Positions 11,517-21,300 of a stretch of DNA of 64,000 bases are shown here, piece after piece. A program made the translations under genes and the position numbers. Below the pieces are notes generated by a model. It saw nothing but the letters and a program-made list of their open reading frames with translations, searched no databases and was not told the DNA's origin. How positions within the stretch are numbered: the first letter of the stretch is position 1; each line of letters opens with the position of its first letter. The stretch covers positions 3,162,001-3,226,000 of the forward strand of contig NC_083531.1 of the NCBI RefSeq assembly GCF_032362555.1. The letters are read 5' to 3'. This DNA is from Amyelois transitella (Eukaryota; Arthropoda; Insecta; Lepidoptera; Pyralidae).

Positions 11517-11527
11517 CGGTGCTGCTG
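11482..11527. repeat. Perfect 20-bp hairpin at the end of the Tigger-like ORF
   Basis: Arms 11482-11501 and 11508-11527 are exact reverse complements (CAGCAGCACCGTTATTTAAT) separated by TCCCAG. The right arm contains the stop codon and marks the place where recognisable Tigger sequence ends. Confidence 0.95.
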
Positions 11528-11705
11528 AAGACTGATTACCAAAGATGATTATTGAAATAAAAAAGATAATAAAGACACGAAAAATGTTAGTTTTATTGAG
11601 ATTCAAACGTAAAGGGACACTTTTTTGAAAAGATATAATAAAACTAATATTATAGAAGAATGCTCAGTTTTTGATTTTCTAAAAACTTTCAGTTTAACCC
11701 TCGTA

Positions 11706-12160
11706 CCAACATCCACAACGAACATTATTGGTCGTATACCAATCCACATGTTTTTACGCGGTCATCTTTCCAGCACCAGTGGCGGATAAATGTGTGGGCT
11801 AAAATAGTCGGAGATGTTGTCGTTGGGCTATATTTTCTGCCTTACAGTCTGAACAGCGGAAATTATTTAAATTTCCTAGAAAATGACTTGAATTAGGAAT
11901 TGAAGGTTAATGCCAGTAAGAAACGAGTACGTTGATCTCATGATGGAAAACAACCTAATATTCCAACATGATGGCGCTCCAGCTCACTTATCTCGTTATG
12001 TGCGCAGCCACCTCAATGCCCTGTTCCCGCAATGGATTGGACGAGGAGGACGTATCGCATGGCCTCTGCGTTGCCCAGATCACACACCGCTTGACTTTTT
12101 TTTGTAGGGATACATTAAAAATAAGGTGGCATATATGCGTCGGATTTATTTATTACGCAC
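11706..12160 (+). pseudogene. DUF4817-type transposase, segment 2 (copy D1)
   Basis: Frameshifted reading gives HNEHYWSYTNPHVF, then FQHDGAPAHLSRYVRSHL (second catalytic D) and RCPDHTPLDFFL (third D). The sequence is broken after LDFFL by the 5.2-kb element and continues for a short stretch after 17347. Confidence 0.75.
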
Positions 12161-12537
12161 TAGGGTGGAGCGAAAAAACTTTTTTTTTATATTTGTTTTG
12201 GAATACCTGTAAAAAGTTGATGTTATTGCTCACAAATATACACACAAAATTTTATTTGCCACATGATAAATTTAGAGGTGCCCCCGACGTCCTGAAAACA
12301 CTGGTCAACACTGGTTTTGCCACACGAACTTTGATAGCTAATTTTGTTTTATCAGTCTACCCTCATTATTAAATCACAGCTGTGATATGTCTATTAGCCT
12401 CATATTTGTTGTGATACGGTAATACTCATAACTAGTACTACGGCAGTAAATTAACAAAAACGCTTACAAGTAAATCCTTATAAAAATATTTGTTGTTGAA
12501 TTTGAACCCTTTTTTGTGATTTATTAACCCTGTGAAT
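12161..12537 (+). promoter_or_regulatory. 5' terminal region of the two-ORF element
   Basis: This holds the left terminal repeat, GGTGCCCC (near 12277), a block ACTGGTCAACACTGG...TGCCACACG (12300-12327) that recurs inverted at 14341-14390, and a TATAAAAAT motif near 12479, about 60 bases before the ORF1 start. Confidence 0.5.
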
Positions 12538-14187
12538 ATGTCGAGAAAGTGTAATAATGATCCTAACTCTTTTTGTTATGTCTGCGGAGAACTAACATTC
12601 AAAAAACAACGACGAAATTTTACGAATCTTGTGTTGGAGTGTTATCAACAATGTTTTGGTTTTTCTGTCGCCCATCAAGACAAATCCTGGGCCCCTCATG
12701 TCTGTTGCATAACGTGTGTGAAAAATTTAACTGACTGGAAGAAAGGTGCACGACCTATGCCGTTTGCTGTACCCATGATATGGACTGAACAGCGAGATCA
12801 CGTTTCAGATTGCTATTTTTGTCTCACAGACATAAAAGGTATAAATTACAAGAAAAAAACCACAGTTATTTACCCTAACTTATCTTCGGCTATAAGACCA
12901 GTCTCTCATTGTAAAAAATTGCCAGAACTAATACCAGTTGCAACTACTTCTGTTGAGAACAATTCACAACCGTCCACTTCAAGTGAATGTGTTGACGGGG
13001 ATGATGACTTTGAGTTAAAAGGAATTGTAAACGAGCCACATTTGATAACTCAAGGAGACCTAAATGATTTGGTTCGGGATTTAAATTTGTCAAAAAAGCA
13101 GTCAGAACTATTAGGATCACGTCTAAAAGAATGGAATTTGCTACATCATAATACAAAAGTTAGCTATTTTCGAAACCGTGATCAACACTTCAGAACGTAT
13201 TTTTCTCAGGATGGAGATTTGGTGTTTTGCAATAACGTAAATGAGATTATGAAAATGTTGGACATAAATTTTGATCTCTCTCAGTGGCGTTTATTCATTG
13301 ATTCTTCGAAAGCAAGTCTAAAAGCAGTGTTATTGCATAATGGAAATAAGTTTCCGTCTGTACCTCTGGCCCATGCTGCAAATATGAAAGAAACTTATGA
13401 AAATATGAAACTTTTACTTGAAAAAATAAATTACAGTACATATTCCTTCAAAATCTGCGGTGATCTTAAAGTTGTTGCACTATTACTTGGACTTCAGCTG
13501 GGTTATACAAAGTTTTGCTGCTTTTTATGTGAATGGGATAGCCGAGACAGAACTAATCACTATATAAAAAAAACATGGCCTACGCGTGCATCGTTAATTC
13601 CTGGGCAAAAAAACGTAAAGTATTTACCCCTTGTACAGCCAAATAATGTGCTTCTACCACCATTGCATATCAAATTAGGATTAATAAAAAATTTTGTGAA
13701 GGCAATGGATCGCAATGGGAGTGGATTTTTGTATCTAAAAGAAAAATTCCCTAAAATAAGTGATGCAAAGATAAAAGAGGGTATTTTTGTTGGCCCTCAA
13801 ATTAGGGAGTTAATAAAAGATTCAAGATTTGAAGAAAAATTAAGCGATTTAGAAACATCTGCATGGAAGGCTTTTAAAAATGTTGTTGCAAATTTTTTGG
13901 GTAACCACAAGAGTGACAGCTACAGAGAGTTGGTTAGCGAGCTATTATTGTCATATCAAGCATTGGGTTGCAACATGTCACTTAAGATCCATTTCTTAGA
14001 CTCGCACCTGGATTTTTTTCCTGACAATTTAGGGGCTGTCAGCGACGAGCACGGTGAGAGGTTCCATCAGGACATTTCTAATATGGAAAAGCGGTACCAG
14101 GGCAAATGGAGCCCAAATATGTTAGCAGATTACTGCTGGACAATTAAAAGGGACCAACCAGAAGCTAAATATTCAAGAAAATCTTAG
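12538..14187 (+). CDS. ORF1 of the two-ORF element: uncharacterised zinc-binding protein (549 aa)
   Basis: I chose ATG 12538 because upstream there is only a GTG. The frame is intact. The N-terminus has CxxC pairs (CYVCGE about residue 13; CCITC about 57; CYFC about 96) suggesting a zinc-binding fold. The middle has FIDSSKASLKAVLLHN (about 253), then CGDLK (about 306) and a CCFLCEWDSRD block (about 323). Near the end is DEHGERFHQDI (about 503). The order D, D, Cys block, E resembles an RNase H fold with an inserted zinc motif, as in several cut-and-paste transposases, but this is my inference. From memory, proteins of this type are widespread and unnamed in arthropods and other animals. It may be the transposase or a partner of ORF2. 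Confidence 0.75.
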   Translation: MSRKCNNDPNSFCYVCGELTFKKQRRNFTNLVLECYQQCFGFSVAHQDKSWAPHVCCITCVKNLTDWKKGARPMPFAVPMIWTEQRDHVSDCYFCLTDIKGINYKKKTTVIYPNLSSAIRPVSHCKKLPELIPVATTSVENNSQPSTSSECVDGDDDFELKGIVNEPHLITQGDLNDLVRDLNLSKKQSELLGSRLKEWNLLHHNTKVSYFRNRDQHFRTYFSQDGDLVFCNNVNEIMKMLDINFDLSQWRLFIDSSKASLKAVLLHNGNKFPSVPLAHAANMKETYENMKLLLEKINYSTYSFKICGDLKVVALLLGLQLGYTKFCCFLCEWDSRDRTNHYIKKTWPTRASLIPGQKNVKYLPLVQPNNVLLPPLHIKLGLIKNFVKAMDRNGSGFLYLKEKFPKISDAKIKEGIFVGPQIRELIKDSRFEEKLSDLETSAWKAFKNVVANFLGNHKSDSYRELVSELLLSYQALGCNMSLKIHFLDSHLDFFPDNLGAVSDEHGERFHQDISNMEKRYQGKWSPNMLADYCWTIKRDQPEAKYSRKS

Positions 14188-14776
14188 ATTATTAAGTCAT
14201 TTATAAAAAAAAATAACTTTTGATTTACGAGATCTGTGTTTTTCCTTAATATTTTAAATTACTCAATAGAATAAAATCCTTGTCTAGCAAATTTTTTTAA
14301 ATGTTTATTTTTTCTTACAATCACCAATTAAAGTAAAAATTATCAAAAAAGTCCGTGTGGCACGACAAAGTTAAAATTTTGTTGACCAGTGAAATTAGAG
14401 AAAATCACAAAATTTTGTCTATAGACACCAAAGCCCAATATTGTCAAATTAACGCTTAAATATAATCTGTGTGTCTTCCCGTTAGCAACAGTTTAACCTT
14501 GAATAGTGCGCGAATAGTTGAGGGCGTGGGGAAGCGGGAGGGGTAATTTCACCGCACTTGTCTGTCGTTGTTTGGACGCCATTAAGTGTGCGCGACAGTG
14601 CGCGTGTTATTGTATTCTACTTGTTAGAAAAATTGATTTCAAACACTGCCGGCAAGAAAATAAGACACATGTAAGTTATATTTTTAATTACTCGTTTACA
14701 GATTAACACTTTAAGTCGTATAATTAAATATTTTCAATGTAATTTATACCTATTATTTTCTTTTTATTACAGTAAA
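14188..14776 (+). promoter_or_regulatory. Inter-ORF region with promoter and 5' UTR intron for ORF2
   Basis: After ORF1 comes AT-rich DNA, then an inverted copy (14341-14390) of a block near the left end. A GC-richer segment (14510-14610) follows, then a GTAAGT donor at 14671 and an acceptor ending TTTTTATTACAG at 14772, just before TAAAATG. This suggests ORF2 has its own promoter and a ~102-bp leader intron. Confidence 0.5.
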
Positions 14777-16996
14777 ATGTCGCAAGTCAAAACGCGAAAT
14801 ACGACATGTTGTCCTGTGTTTGGTTTACCGGAGAAGTTACCATTGTCTCAATTACCGACTTATAATGCTGTAATGAAGAATTACTTATTTATTAAATATG
14901 AATTAAAGCCTGACAAAACAACAAAAGAACCGACAGTTCATGATATATCCGAAAGATTGACTACGGAAATTTTAGATATATGGCGTAAAGCATCGCTTCC
15001 TACTGTCAGCTTTAAGAGAGTTCTTAAACTTATTCGAACTTACCATGACAAATATAGAGGATTACTAAAACCTTATCAAGGCCGTAAAATGAATAAGAAA
15101 TATCAACAGAAGATAGCTGAATTTGTAACTGAGTCCCAAAGGTTATTTGATGTTTGCAGTTGCAAATGTAAACTTATCTCAGAGTGTACTTGCTCAAAAG
15201 ATAACCGTGTTCCCAGGGAAGAAGTGTCTTTTTTACTTGATCAAAGAACAACAAGAAAAATGATGATAGGCGGTGTAGATTTGGTTGCGACTGAAAAAAA
15301 TATAAAAAAATTCAAAAGACATGAAAAAGAATTACTACGTAAGAAAGAAATAGTGGATACTAACCAACCGTCTTGTTCTCGTTCTTTACCTGATAACTTA
15401 ACGATCGAAAGCGCCAGTTCAAGCAATAATAGCGTAGCTTCTAGTCCTTATCAATCGCCTAAACAAACAGCTGCTCCGCCAACAAAGAAAAAGAGATTAA
15501 ATTTACCATCATTAGCCCTCGCCTGCGATCGTACGGGGGTCTCTGATAGAGCAGCTGCTATTATAGCTTCTTCAGTGTTAAAAGATGTTGGAATTATTAC
15601 ATCAAAGGATCCAAGTGCTGTTATTGATCGTTCAAAGTTACGACGTGAAAGAACGAAAGTCAGATCAGCTTTATACGATGCAGATCGCAATAAAAGTATA
15701 CGCGGTATTTATTTTGATGGCAGAAAAGATAAGACTTTGGTTAATATTCAGAAGGAAGGCAAATTTTATAGAAAAAGAGTAATAGAAGATCATTATGTGA
15801 TTTTATCAGAACCAGGAAGTGATTATTTCGGGCATGTTACGTGTGAGTTGGGAACTGCTAGAGGTATTGAAAGTAGCATAATAAACCATTTAAGAACAAA
15901 ATCGGTGGAATTGGATAAAATAATTGTTGTTGGTTGCGATGGTACAGTCGTGAATACAGGTTTCAAAGGAGGTGTTGTTCGTTTTATGGAAGAAGAGCTT
16001 AACAAACCATTACAATGGTTTGTCTGCCAGTTACATTCAAATGAGTTACCATTGCGACATCTTTTATTACATTTGGATGGAAAAACTACAGGGCCTAAAT
16101 GCTTTTCAGGTCCTATTGGATCCGAATTACAAAAATGTGAATCAATGCCAATTGTTCAATTTACCACCATTCCCTCCATATTACCCGAAGTCACTAGAAA
16201 TGAGTTGAGCACTGACCAAAAATATCTATACGATGTGATGACAGCTATCAGTACTGGCAGTTTTTCCCTTAATTTAGCTAATATTGCACCTGGACCTCTT
16301 AACCATTCTAGATGGCTTACAACAGCAAATAGAATCTTAAGATTATATGCTACCAAAACAGACCCCGAAGAAAACTTAGTGATATTAGCCACGTTCGTAA
16401 TGAGAGTTTATGGTCCAATGTGGTTCACAATAAAATGTAATCCCTCATGTACAAACGGAGCTAAGCATCTGTGGCAAACTATTGCCCTTTCTCGGTATTT
16501 GAATGCACCTTTGAAGAAAATCCTAGATAAGGTAATCCAACGAAATGGATATTTTGGTCATCCAGAAAACATTCTTATTGCTATGCTTGGAGACAACAGA
16601 GAAATTATACGTAAACTAGCATATCAACGAATTTTAAAAGCAAGAGCAGAGAAAACTCTAAGGCTTCGAACATTTAAAGTGCCTTCTTTAAATTTCGATG
16701 CTAAAGATTACACCGACCTAATTACGTGGCAAGACTGTAAGATAACTGAGCCACCTCTGACTTCCAATTTATCTGATGAAGCCTTGAAAGAGATTGTTAA
16801 AAGCGGTTTGACTACATGTCAGGATATAAAAGATTTTCCATGCCACACCCAAGCCGTAGAGCGCTGTATCAAATTGGTGACAGAAGCTTCAAGTGCAGTT
16901 TGTGGAGAAAATAAACGAGACGGTTTCATAAGAGCAAGACTATTATCACGTCGGCAAATGCCTAATTTTGAAACAAAAAACCAATTTAATAATTGA
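14777..16996 (+). CDS. ORF2 of the two-ORF element: hAT-like candidate transposase (739 aa)
   Basis: The frame is intact from ATG 14777. The N-terminal third contains a helix-rich region with a Cys cluster (CSCKCKLISECTC, about residues 127-140) and DQRTTRKMMIGG. A Ser-rich linker and a KKKR basic motif (about 236) follow. The C-terminal half has IYFDGRKD (D about 313), VVGCDGTVVN (D about 388), FVCQLHSNELPLRHL (C-x2-H about 416) and HTQAVERC (E about 693). A D, D, CxxH, distant E order is the signature of hAT enzymes, which fits the 8-bp target duplication. The rest of the protein does not match the classic hAT dimerisation region that I know. I propose it as the transposase; ORF1 remains unexplained. 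Confidence 0.72.
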   Translation: MSQVKTRNTTCCPVFGLPEKLPLSQLPTYNAVMKNYLFIKYELKPDKTTKEPTVHDISERLTTEILDIWRKASLPTVSFKRVLKLIRTYHDKYRGLLKPYQGRKMNKKYQQKIAEFVTESQRLFDVCSCKCKLISECTCSKDNRVPREEVSFLLDQRTTRKMMIGGVDLVATEKNIKKFKRHEKELLRKKEIVDTNQPSCSRSLPDNLTIESASSSNNSVASSPYQSPKQTAAPPTKKKRLNLPSLALACDRTGVSDRAAAIIASSVLKDVGIITSKDPSAVIDRSKLRRERTKVRSALYDADRNKSIRGIYFDGRKDKTLVNIQKEGKFYRKRVIEDHYVILSEPGSDYFGHVTCELGTARGIESSIINHLRTKSVELDKIIVVGCDGTVVNTGFKGGVVRFMEEELNKPLQWFVCQLHSNELPLRHLLLHLDGKTTGPKCFSGPIGSELQKCESMPIVQFTTIPSILPEVTRNELSTDQKYLYDVMTAISTGSFSLNLANIAPGPLNHSRWLTTANRILRLYATKTDPEENLVILATFVMRVYGPMWFTIKCNPSCTNGAKHLWQTIALSRYLNAPLKKILDKVIQRNGYFGHPENILIAMLGDNREIIRKLAYQRILKARAEKTLRLRTFKVPSLNFDAKDYTDLITWQDCKITEPPLTSNLSDEALKEIVKSGLTTCQDIKDFPCHTQAVERCIKLVTEASSAVCGENKRDGFIRARLLSRRQMPNFETKNQFNN

Positions 16997-17339
16997 CTTC
17001 TTTCTGATTTTTTCATTGTTTTCTAGTATATATTTTTTAATTTTTCTTGATAAATAAACATAAAAATAACTAATCAGGCTTTTATTTAACTCATTACTAT
17101 GTAGTTTGTTTTATAATAGATAAGAAATTTAGAGAAATACTATAATTAGAAATTAAAACAAAAATATTAAAAATTTTGAATTTTTCTTATTTTCAATTGG
17201 GTTGGGGCACCTCAAAACATCAAGACAAGTAAACAATATTTTGTATGCTTAATTAACAGTTTAAAAGGCAACTTTTTATCGCTATTCCATTTAAAAAAAA
17301 TAAAATTTTTTTTTTTTCATACATTATCACTCCACCCTA
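16997..17339 (+). other. 3' terminal region of the two-ORF element
   Basis: AT-rich 3' end with polyadenylation-like AATAAA (near 17053), then GGGGCACCTC (about 17206) as the counterpart of the left GGTGCCCC, a poly-T run, and the right terminal repeat ending CTCCACCCTA at 17339. Confidence 0.6.
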
Positions 17340-17347
17340 TTACGCAC

Positions 17348-17675
17348 ACCAAACAGATTAAAATTAAAAATGTGTACACAGATAGATAAAATGAGCATGG
17401 CATTAACGTAAAATGAGTTTGAGACCGAGCTGAGGAATAATTTCGTCCGGAAAAAGATGCTTACGTTATATACCCAAAAATAGTTGAAATAAAACAAGAT
17501 TCTCAAATATCTACGGCATCATTCGTGGCAAGCAAAAGAGCCCACCTACTGCCTCCAGGTCATACGAACGAACAGCCAATGGATCTTTTCCTTGATTAAA
17601 TCAGATTTTAAATCAGAGAAAAGATCATAAGTGTAGTCCTTTAACAAAAGCTACAGGAAATTAAATATACTCGTA
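17348..17675 (+). other. 3' end of DUF4817 copy D1 and short spacer
   Basis: The first bases read as the continuation of the D1 transposase (TPNRLKLKMCTQI) after the target duplication. Coding similarity fades by about 17460. The rest is unrecognised up to the TA before mariner M2. Confidence 0.5.
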
Positions 17676-18230
17676 CGAGGCGACACTGAAAGAACTGGCC
17701 ATTTGCTATTTATATAATAAAAAAATGAATTCGGATTTAAAAAATGGAACTCTTGAGCAATAATAATAAGTAAAAATTTTATTCAATTGTCATTATTTTT
17801 GCAATTTGGCGGCAAATTGAAAATTCGTGCCAAAAATATGAATTTAACGCGAGAAAATTTTCGTGCAATGATTTTTTGACTTTCGGTGTAAGTTAACTCA
17901 ACAAGAAAGTTACAATAGACTTCGATTGGCCTTTCATAATGAAGCCTCATCTCGTGCCACTGTTTACAACTGGTTCAATGAATTTAAGCGTGGTCGGTCT
18001 AATCTCACTGATGATCTGCGTGAGGAACGGCCTTCTACGGCGACGACTGAAGAAAACATCAGAGTTGTGTGGCGTATGATAGAGGCTGACAAAAGAGTTA
18101 CCTATCAGCAGATTCGGACAAGTCTAGGCATTGGTATAAGCCAAATCCATAAAATCCTCCATGAACATTTAGAGGTCAGGAAGCTTTGTGCCCGGTGGAT
18201 ACCCCATAATTTGACTGAGGCCCAAAAACG
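17676..18230 (+). pseudogene. Mariner M2, 5' fragment with transposase N-terminus
   Basis: It starts CGAGGCGACACTGAAAG after TA (17674-17675) and parallels M1 closely. The gene starts at 17838 (MNLTRENF) and has a frame break near 17880. The frame from 17926 covers the paired-type DNA-binding domain and ends within EAQK at about 18230, where the sequence switches to the piggyBac copy. There is no catalytic domain and no right end. Confidence 0.82.
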
Positions 18231-18232
18231 CG

Positions 18233-20430
18233 ATTGTAGTCTGTGAGGCTACATGTCCCTAGTTGTCATACAAATATTTCTTCGAACAATTTTTTTGTTT
18301 TTAGTGCAAAATGGCAGAAAACTCTAGGAAGCGTCAACTTCGGCCGTCGACTTCATCAAAAAGAAAAGTATTTCGAGTGGAAAGTCCATCATTTGAAGAG
18401 GAAGTCAATGCCCTATTGCTAGCTTTAGACCAATCAGACAGTGAAGGTGATATTAAAGAGTTCTTGGTTTTCGACCGCGAACTTTTGCAGTTACGTGAAA
18501 GTTACCAAGATGAAGATCTAGAGGAGAACATTCCAGAAGTGGATAGCAGCAATGTGGAGTGCCAGATCACTAGAGGAGATAGCACCGATAGTTCTGATGA
18601 TGCCTTGCCTCTTTCGGAATTACGAAAATCGAATTTTTACTACGGTAAAAATTGTTATAAATGGTCGAAGACGCCTCCTAATACTAGGGTTCGCACACTG
18701 CAACATAATATAATTACGCATGCTTGTGGATTGAAATTGACAGGTGAAAATGCGAAAGACCCTTTGAGCATTTGGCATAAATTGATTGACGATGAAATGC
18801 TCCAACAAGTTTTGACTAGGACTAACAAAAAAATTGCCAGTTACAGGATGAAGTTCGCTCGGCAGAATAAACCTGAACTGAAAGACATTGATATTACTGA
18901 ACTGAAGGCTTTTGTGGGGCTTTTACTATATTCACCTGTTTTGAAATCTAACCACGAACGTACTGGTTACTTATTTGCAAGAGATGCTACAGGCTGTGAA
19001 ATATTTAGATGCGGCATGTCAGAAAATAGATTTCTCATATTGTTACTGTGTTTGATTCGATAATCCAGATGATCGCGCAGAAAGGCAAAACGATGATAAG
19101 TTGGCAGCGATATCTTTTATTTTCAACAAGTTTGTCAACAATTCTCAACAACTTGAGTGAATGCGTAACCATAGATGAGATGATAGTTAAGTTTCGAGGA
19201 AGAAGTCACATATGCCGAAGAAACCAGGTAAATACGGACTAGTCATACAATCCTTATGGGATGCAAAAAATGCTTATTTCTACGGATATGTTTATACTGG
19301 AAAAGGCTCTCACGGTGTCGGTTTGACCACACAAGATCAAAAACATCTCGTGCCCACTGTGTGTGTCCTACTGTTGATACAACCAATTGAAGGAAGTAAT
19401 CGAAATGTGACTGCTGAAAACGTAAACTTACTTATGAGGGTACAATTAAAAAAAACAAACGTGAAATACCAAGCCAATTTCAGCCGCAAAAAGGTCGAGA
19501 TGTCCAGTCAACTTTGTTTGGTTTTACAAAACAAAATACTGTGTGCTCATATGTATAACAATAGATCGGTGATACTTGTGTCCTCAATGCATCACGATGT
19601 TGTAGTTGACGAAGATACTAAAGGCCTGATATTAAACTATATTACAACATGACAAAAGGAGGCGTAGATGAAGCAGATTAAAAATGCTCCATTTATTCCA
19701 GCAGTCGCCGAACAAGAAGGTGGCCAATGGTGGTATTATATAATATGCATCAGTCCAAAAATACAGATAGAGGAGATTTTCTAAAGTCATTAGCCCGTTC
19801 ACTAGTGCTACCCCACTTGCAAAGACGTGTTGTGTGCAGGCAATTACCAAGGGAGTTAAGCCTAATGATAAAACGAGTTCTGGCTGACGATATGGTTGAA
19901 AAAGATGTCCAAAGTCCTGAAACTAGTCAAGGCAAACGAAGGGCATGCAGTATTTGTCCGCCGAAACTTCACAGAATGACTGTGTCCACATGTGTCGGGT
20001 GTTGCAATCCCGTATGTTTGCAATGATCTCGACCCTTGTGTAAAAATTGCCAATGATTTATGCCAAACAGAGTATGTGTCAGAATTTTTATGTTTTGTTT
20101 TCAGAAGTAGCTTTTATGTTTTTTTTTATCTGTGTATTGTTTAAGTTTTCATAAAAAGAGTTACATTTGTCATATCATTTATGTAAGGTATATTAAAATG
20201 TTAAAATAAGGATCTCATGTCAATTAAGGCTGAAAAGTACAAGTAAGTGTTAATTATCATTTGTGTTTAAAGTGATTATAAAAACTGATTGAATTAATTT
20301 ATATTTGTTTTATTACATTCCAACAAATAAATATCAACGCATTTTAAATCATTATAATGCAATTTTATGACAAAATTTAAATTTAAAAGTAGTAGCCTGT
20401 TAGACTACATGTCCCTTATAGTGTTCTCAA
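18233..20430 (+). mobile_element. piggyBac-like element PB2 (degenerate)
   Basis: Both borders carry a related motif: GTAGTCTGTGAGGCTACATG at about 18236 and GTAGCCTGTTAGACTACATG at about 20391; each is itself an imperfect palindrome. I could not find a clean TTAA pair, so the exact ends are uncertain. The gene inside is broken. Confidence 0.55.
18311..20026 (+). pseudogene. piggyBac-type transposase PB2, multiple frameshifts
   Basis: The first 250 codons are open (18311-19063): an acidic N-terminus, then the DDE_Tnp_1_7-type core (IDITELKAFVGLLLYSPV). The frame shifts near 19060, 19160, 19215 and again after 19640. Downstream pieces keep the order of the family: TIDEMIVKFRGR (first D), ILVSSMHHD, the KGGVDEAD pair in another frame at about 19655, and a C-terminal Cys-rich finger (CSICPPKLH...CVGCCNPVC). 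It cannot encode a working enzyme. It differs clearly from PB1 and PB3. Confidence 0.85.
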
Positions 20431-20464
20431 TTTGTATAATTAAATTCAGCTATCAGCTGAATTT
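20027..20464. other. 3' flank of PB2, non-coding
   Basis: AT-rich, with an AATAAA near 20325 and the PB2 border motif near 20391. A short palindrome (TTCAGCTATCAGCTGAA) occurs at about 20446-20462. Confidence 0.4.
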
Positions 20465-20876
20465 GAACCTCGCGTGACTTTGTGTGACTGGTATCGACGT
20501 CAGGTTAAGACCTAATCGAAATTTGCCTCTAAATGCTGTGGACAGATGAAGCTTCCTTCACAAGAGCTGGAATTAGCAACATCCACAACGAACATTATTG
20601 GTCGCATACCAATCCACATGTTTTTACGCAATCATATTCTAGCACCAGTGGCGGATAAATGTGTGGGCTGAAATAGTCGGAGATGTTGTCGTTGGGCCAT
20701 ATTTTCTGCCTTACAGTCTGAACGGCGAAAATTATTTAAATTTCTTAGAAAATGACTTGAATTAGGAATTGAAGGTAATGCCAGTGACACACAAGTAGGT
20801 TGATCTCGTCATGGAAAACAACCTAATATTCCAACATGATGGCGCTCCAGCTCACTTCTTTCGTGATGCGCAGTAC
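20465..20876 (+). pseudogene. DUF4817-type transposase fragment, copy D2
   Basis: Collinear with the 9000-9110 and 11706-11995 pieces of D1 but without mariner M1, so it supplies the empty target site. It contains the DEASFTRAGI and FQHDGAPAH blocks in shifted frames and ends at about 20876. Confidence 0.75.
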
Positions 20877-20922
20877 ATATATGTCCAATAATTGATGTTG
20901 CAGATAAATCTTGAAAACTAAG

Positions 20923-21300
20923 ATGCCTAAAGGTAAAAAGAAAGATTACGATACAAATAATTTGAGTTTAGCTCTTCAGGAGTTACAAAAATCTGATAAA
21001 CCAAAGATACGTGAAATAGCCAGAAAATACGGTGTGCCAAAGTCTACTCTTCACTACAAATTATAAAAACCGGATCACAAAATATCTTTTGGACCACGAC
21101 CTGTTTTAACGGAATACGAGGAGTCTATTTTGGAATTGTGGATTAAACGGTTGATGCGGAAAGGGTTTCCATTGAAAATAGAAGACTTTCAACAAAGCGT
21201 ACACAAAATCCTTATAGAAAACCCCCGACCAAATCCATTTAAGGACAACTATCCAAGGGATTGATGGGTAGAAACATTTTTAAAAAGAGGCGCGGATTAA
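20923..21300 (+). pseudogene. Pogo/Tigger-like transposase N-terminus (relic)
   Basis: ATG 20923 opens MPKGKKKDYDTNNLS, then a psq-type helix-turn-helix (KIREIARKYGVPKSTLHYKL) that ends in a TAA, followed in frame by LTEYEESILELWIKRLMRKGFP and KDNYPRD with another stop. The catalytic part is absent. Confidence 0.7.

Larger units (their letters stand above)
9111..11703 (+). mobile_element. Mariner element M1, with secondary insertions
   Basis: The ends are inverted repeats (CGAGGGCGACACTAAAAG at 9111; right end reads ...CTTTCAGTTTAACCCTCG up to 11703) flanked by TA on both sides (9109-9110, 11704-11705). The neighbouring D2 copy shows the uninterrupted target. The mariner gene inside is cut at about 9714. 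Most of the interior (about 9715-11560) belongs to other elements. Confidence 0.8.
12161..17339 (+). mobile_element. Two-ORF DNA transposon, 8-bp TSD, family unassigned (hAT-like ends)
   Basis: The element is 5179 bp. It is flanked by TTACGCAC at 12153-12160 and at 17340-17347, an exact 8-bp target duplication. The ends are TAGGGTGGAGCGA and, read inward from the other side, TAGGGTGGAGTGA, followed by looser similarity that includes GGTGCCCC about 115 bases in on both sides. It sits in the old DUF4817 mariner D1, which continues across the joined flanks. An 8-bp duplication with TAGGG-type ends fits hAT, but KDZ and P elements also make 8-bp duplications. Inside are two large ORFs on the same strand, each with its own 5' region. 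No other transposase gene is present. Confidence 0.85.

Noticed and set aside
14518-14706. 62-codon ORF in the inter-ORF region of the two-ORF element
   Set aside because: It crosses the predicted ORF2 leader intron donor; more likely 5' UTR than protein.
15585-16208. Overlapping plus-strand ORFs inside ORF2
   Set aside because: Out-of-frame shadows of the 739-aa ORF, with no own start context.
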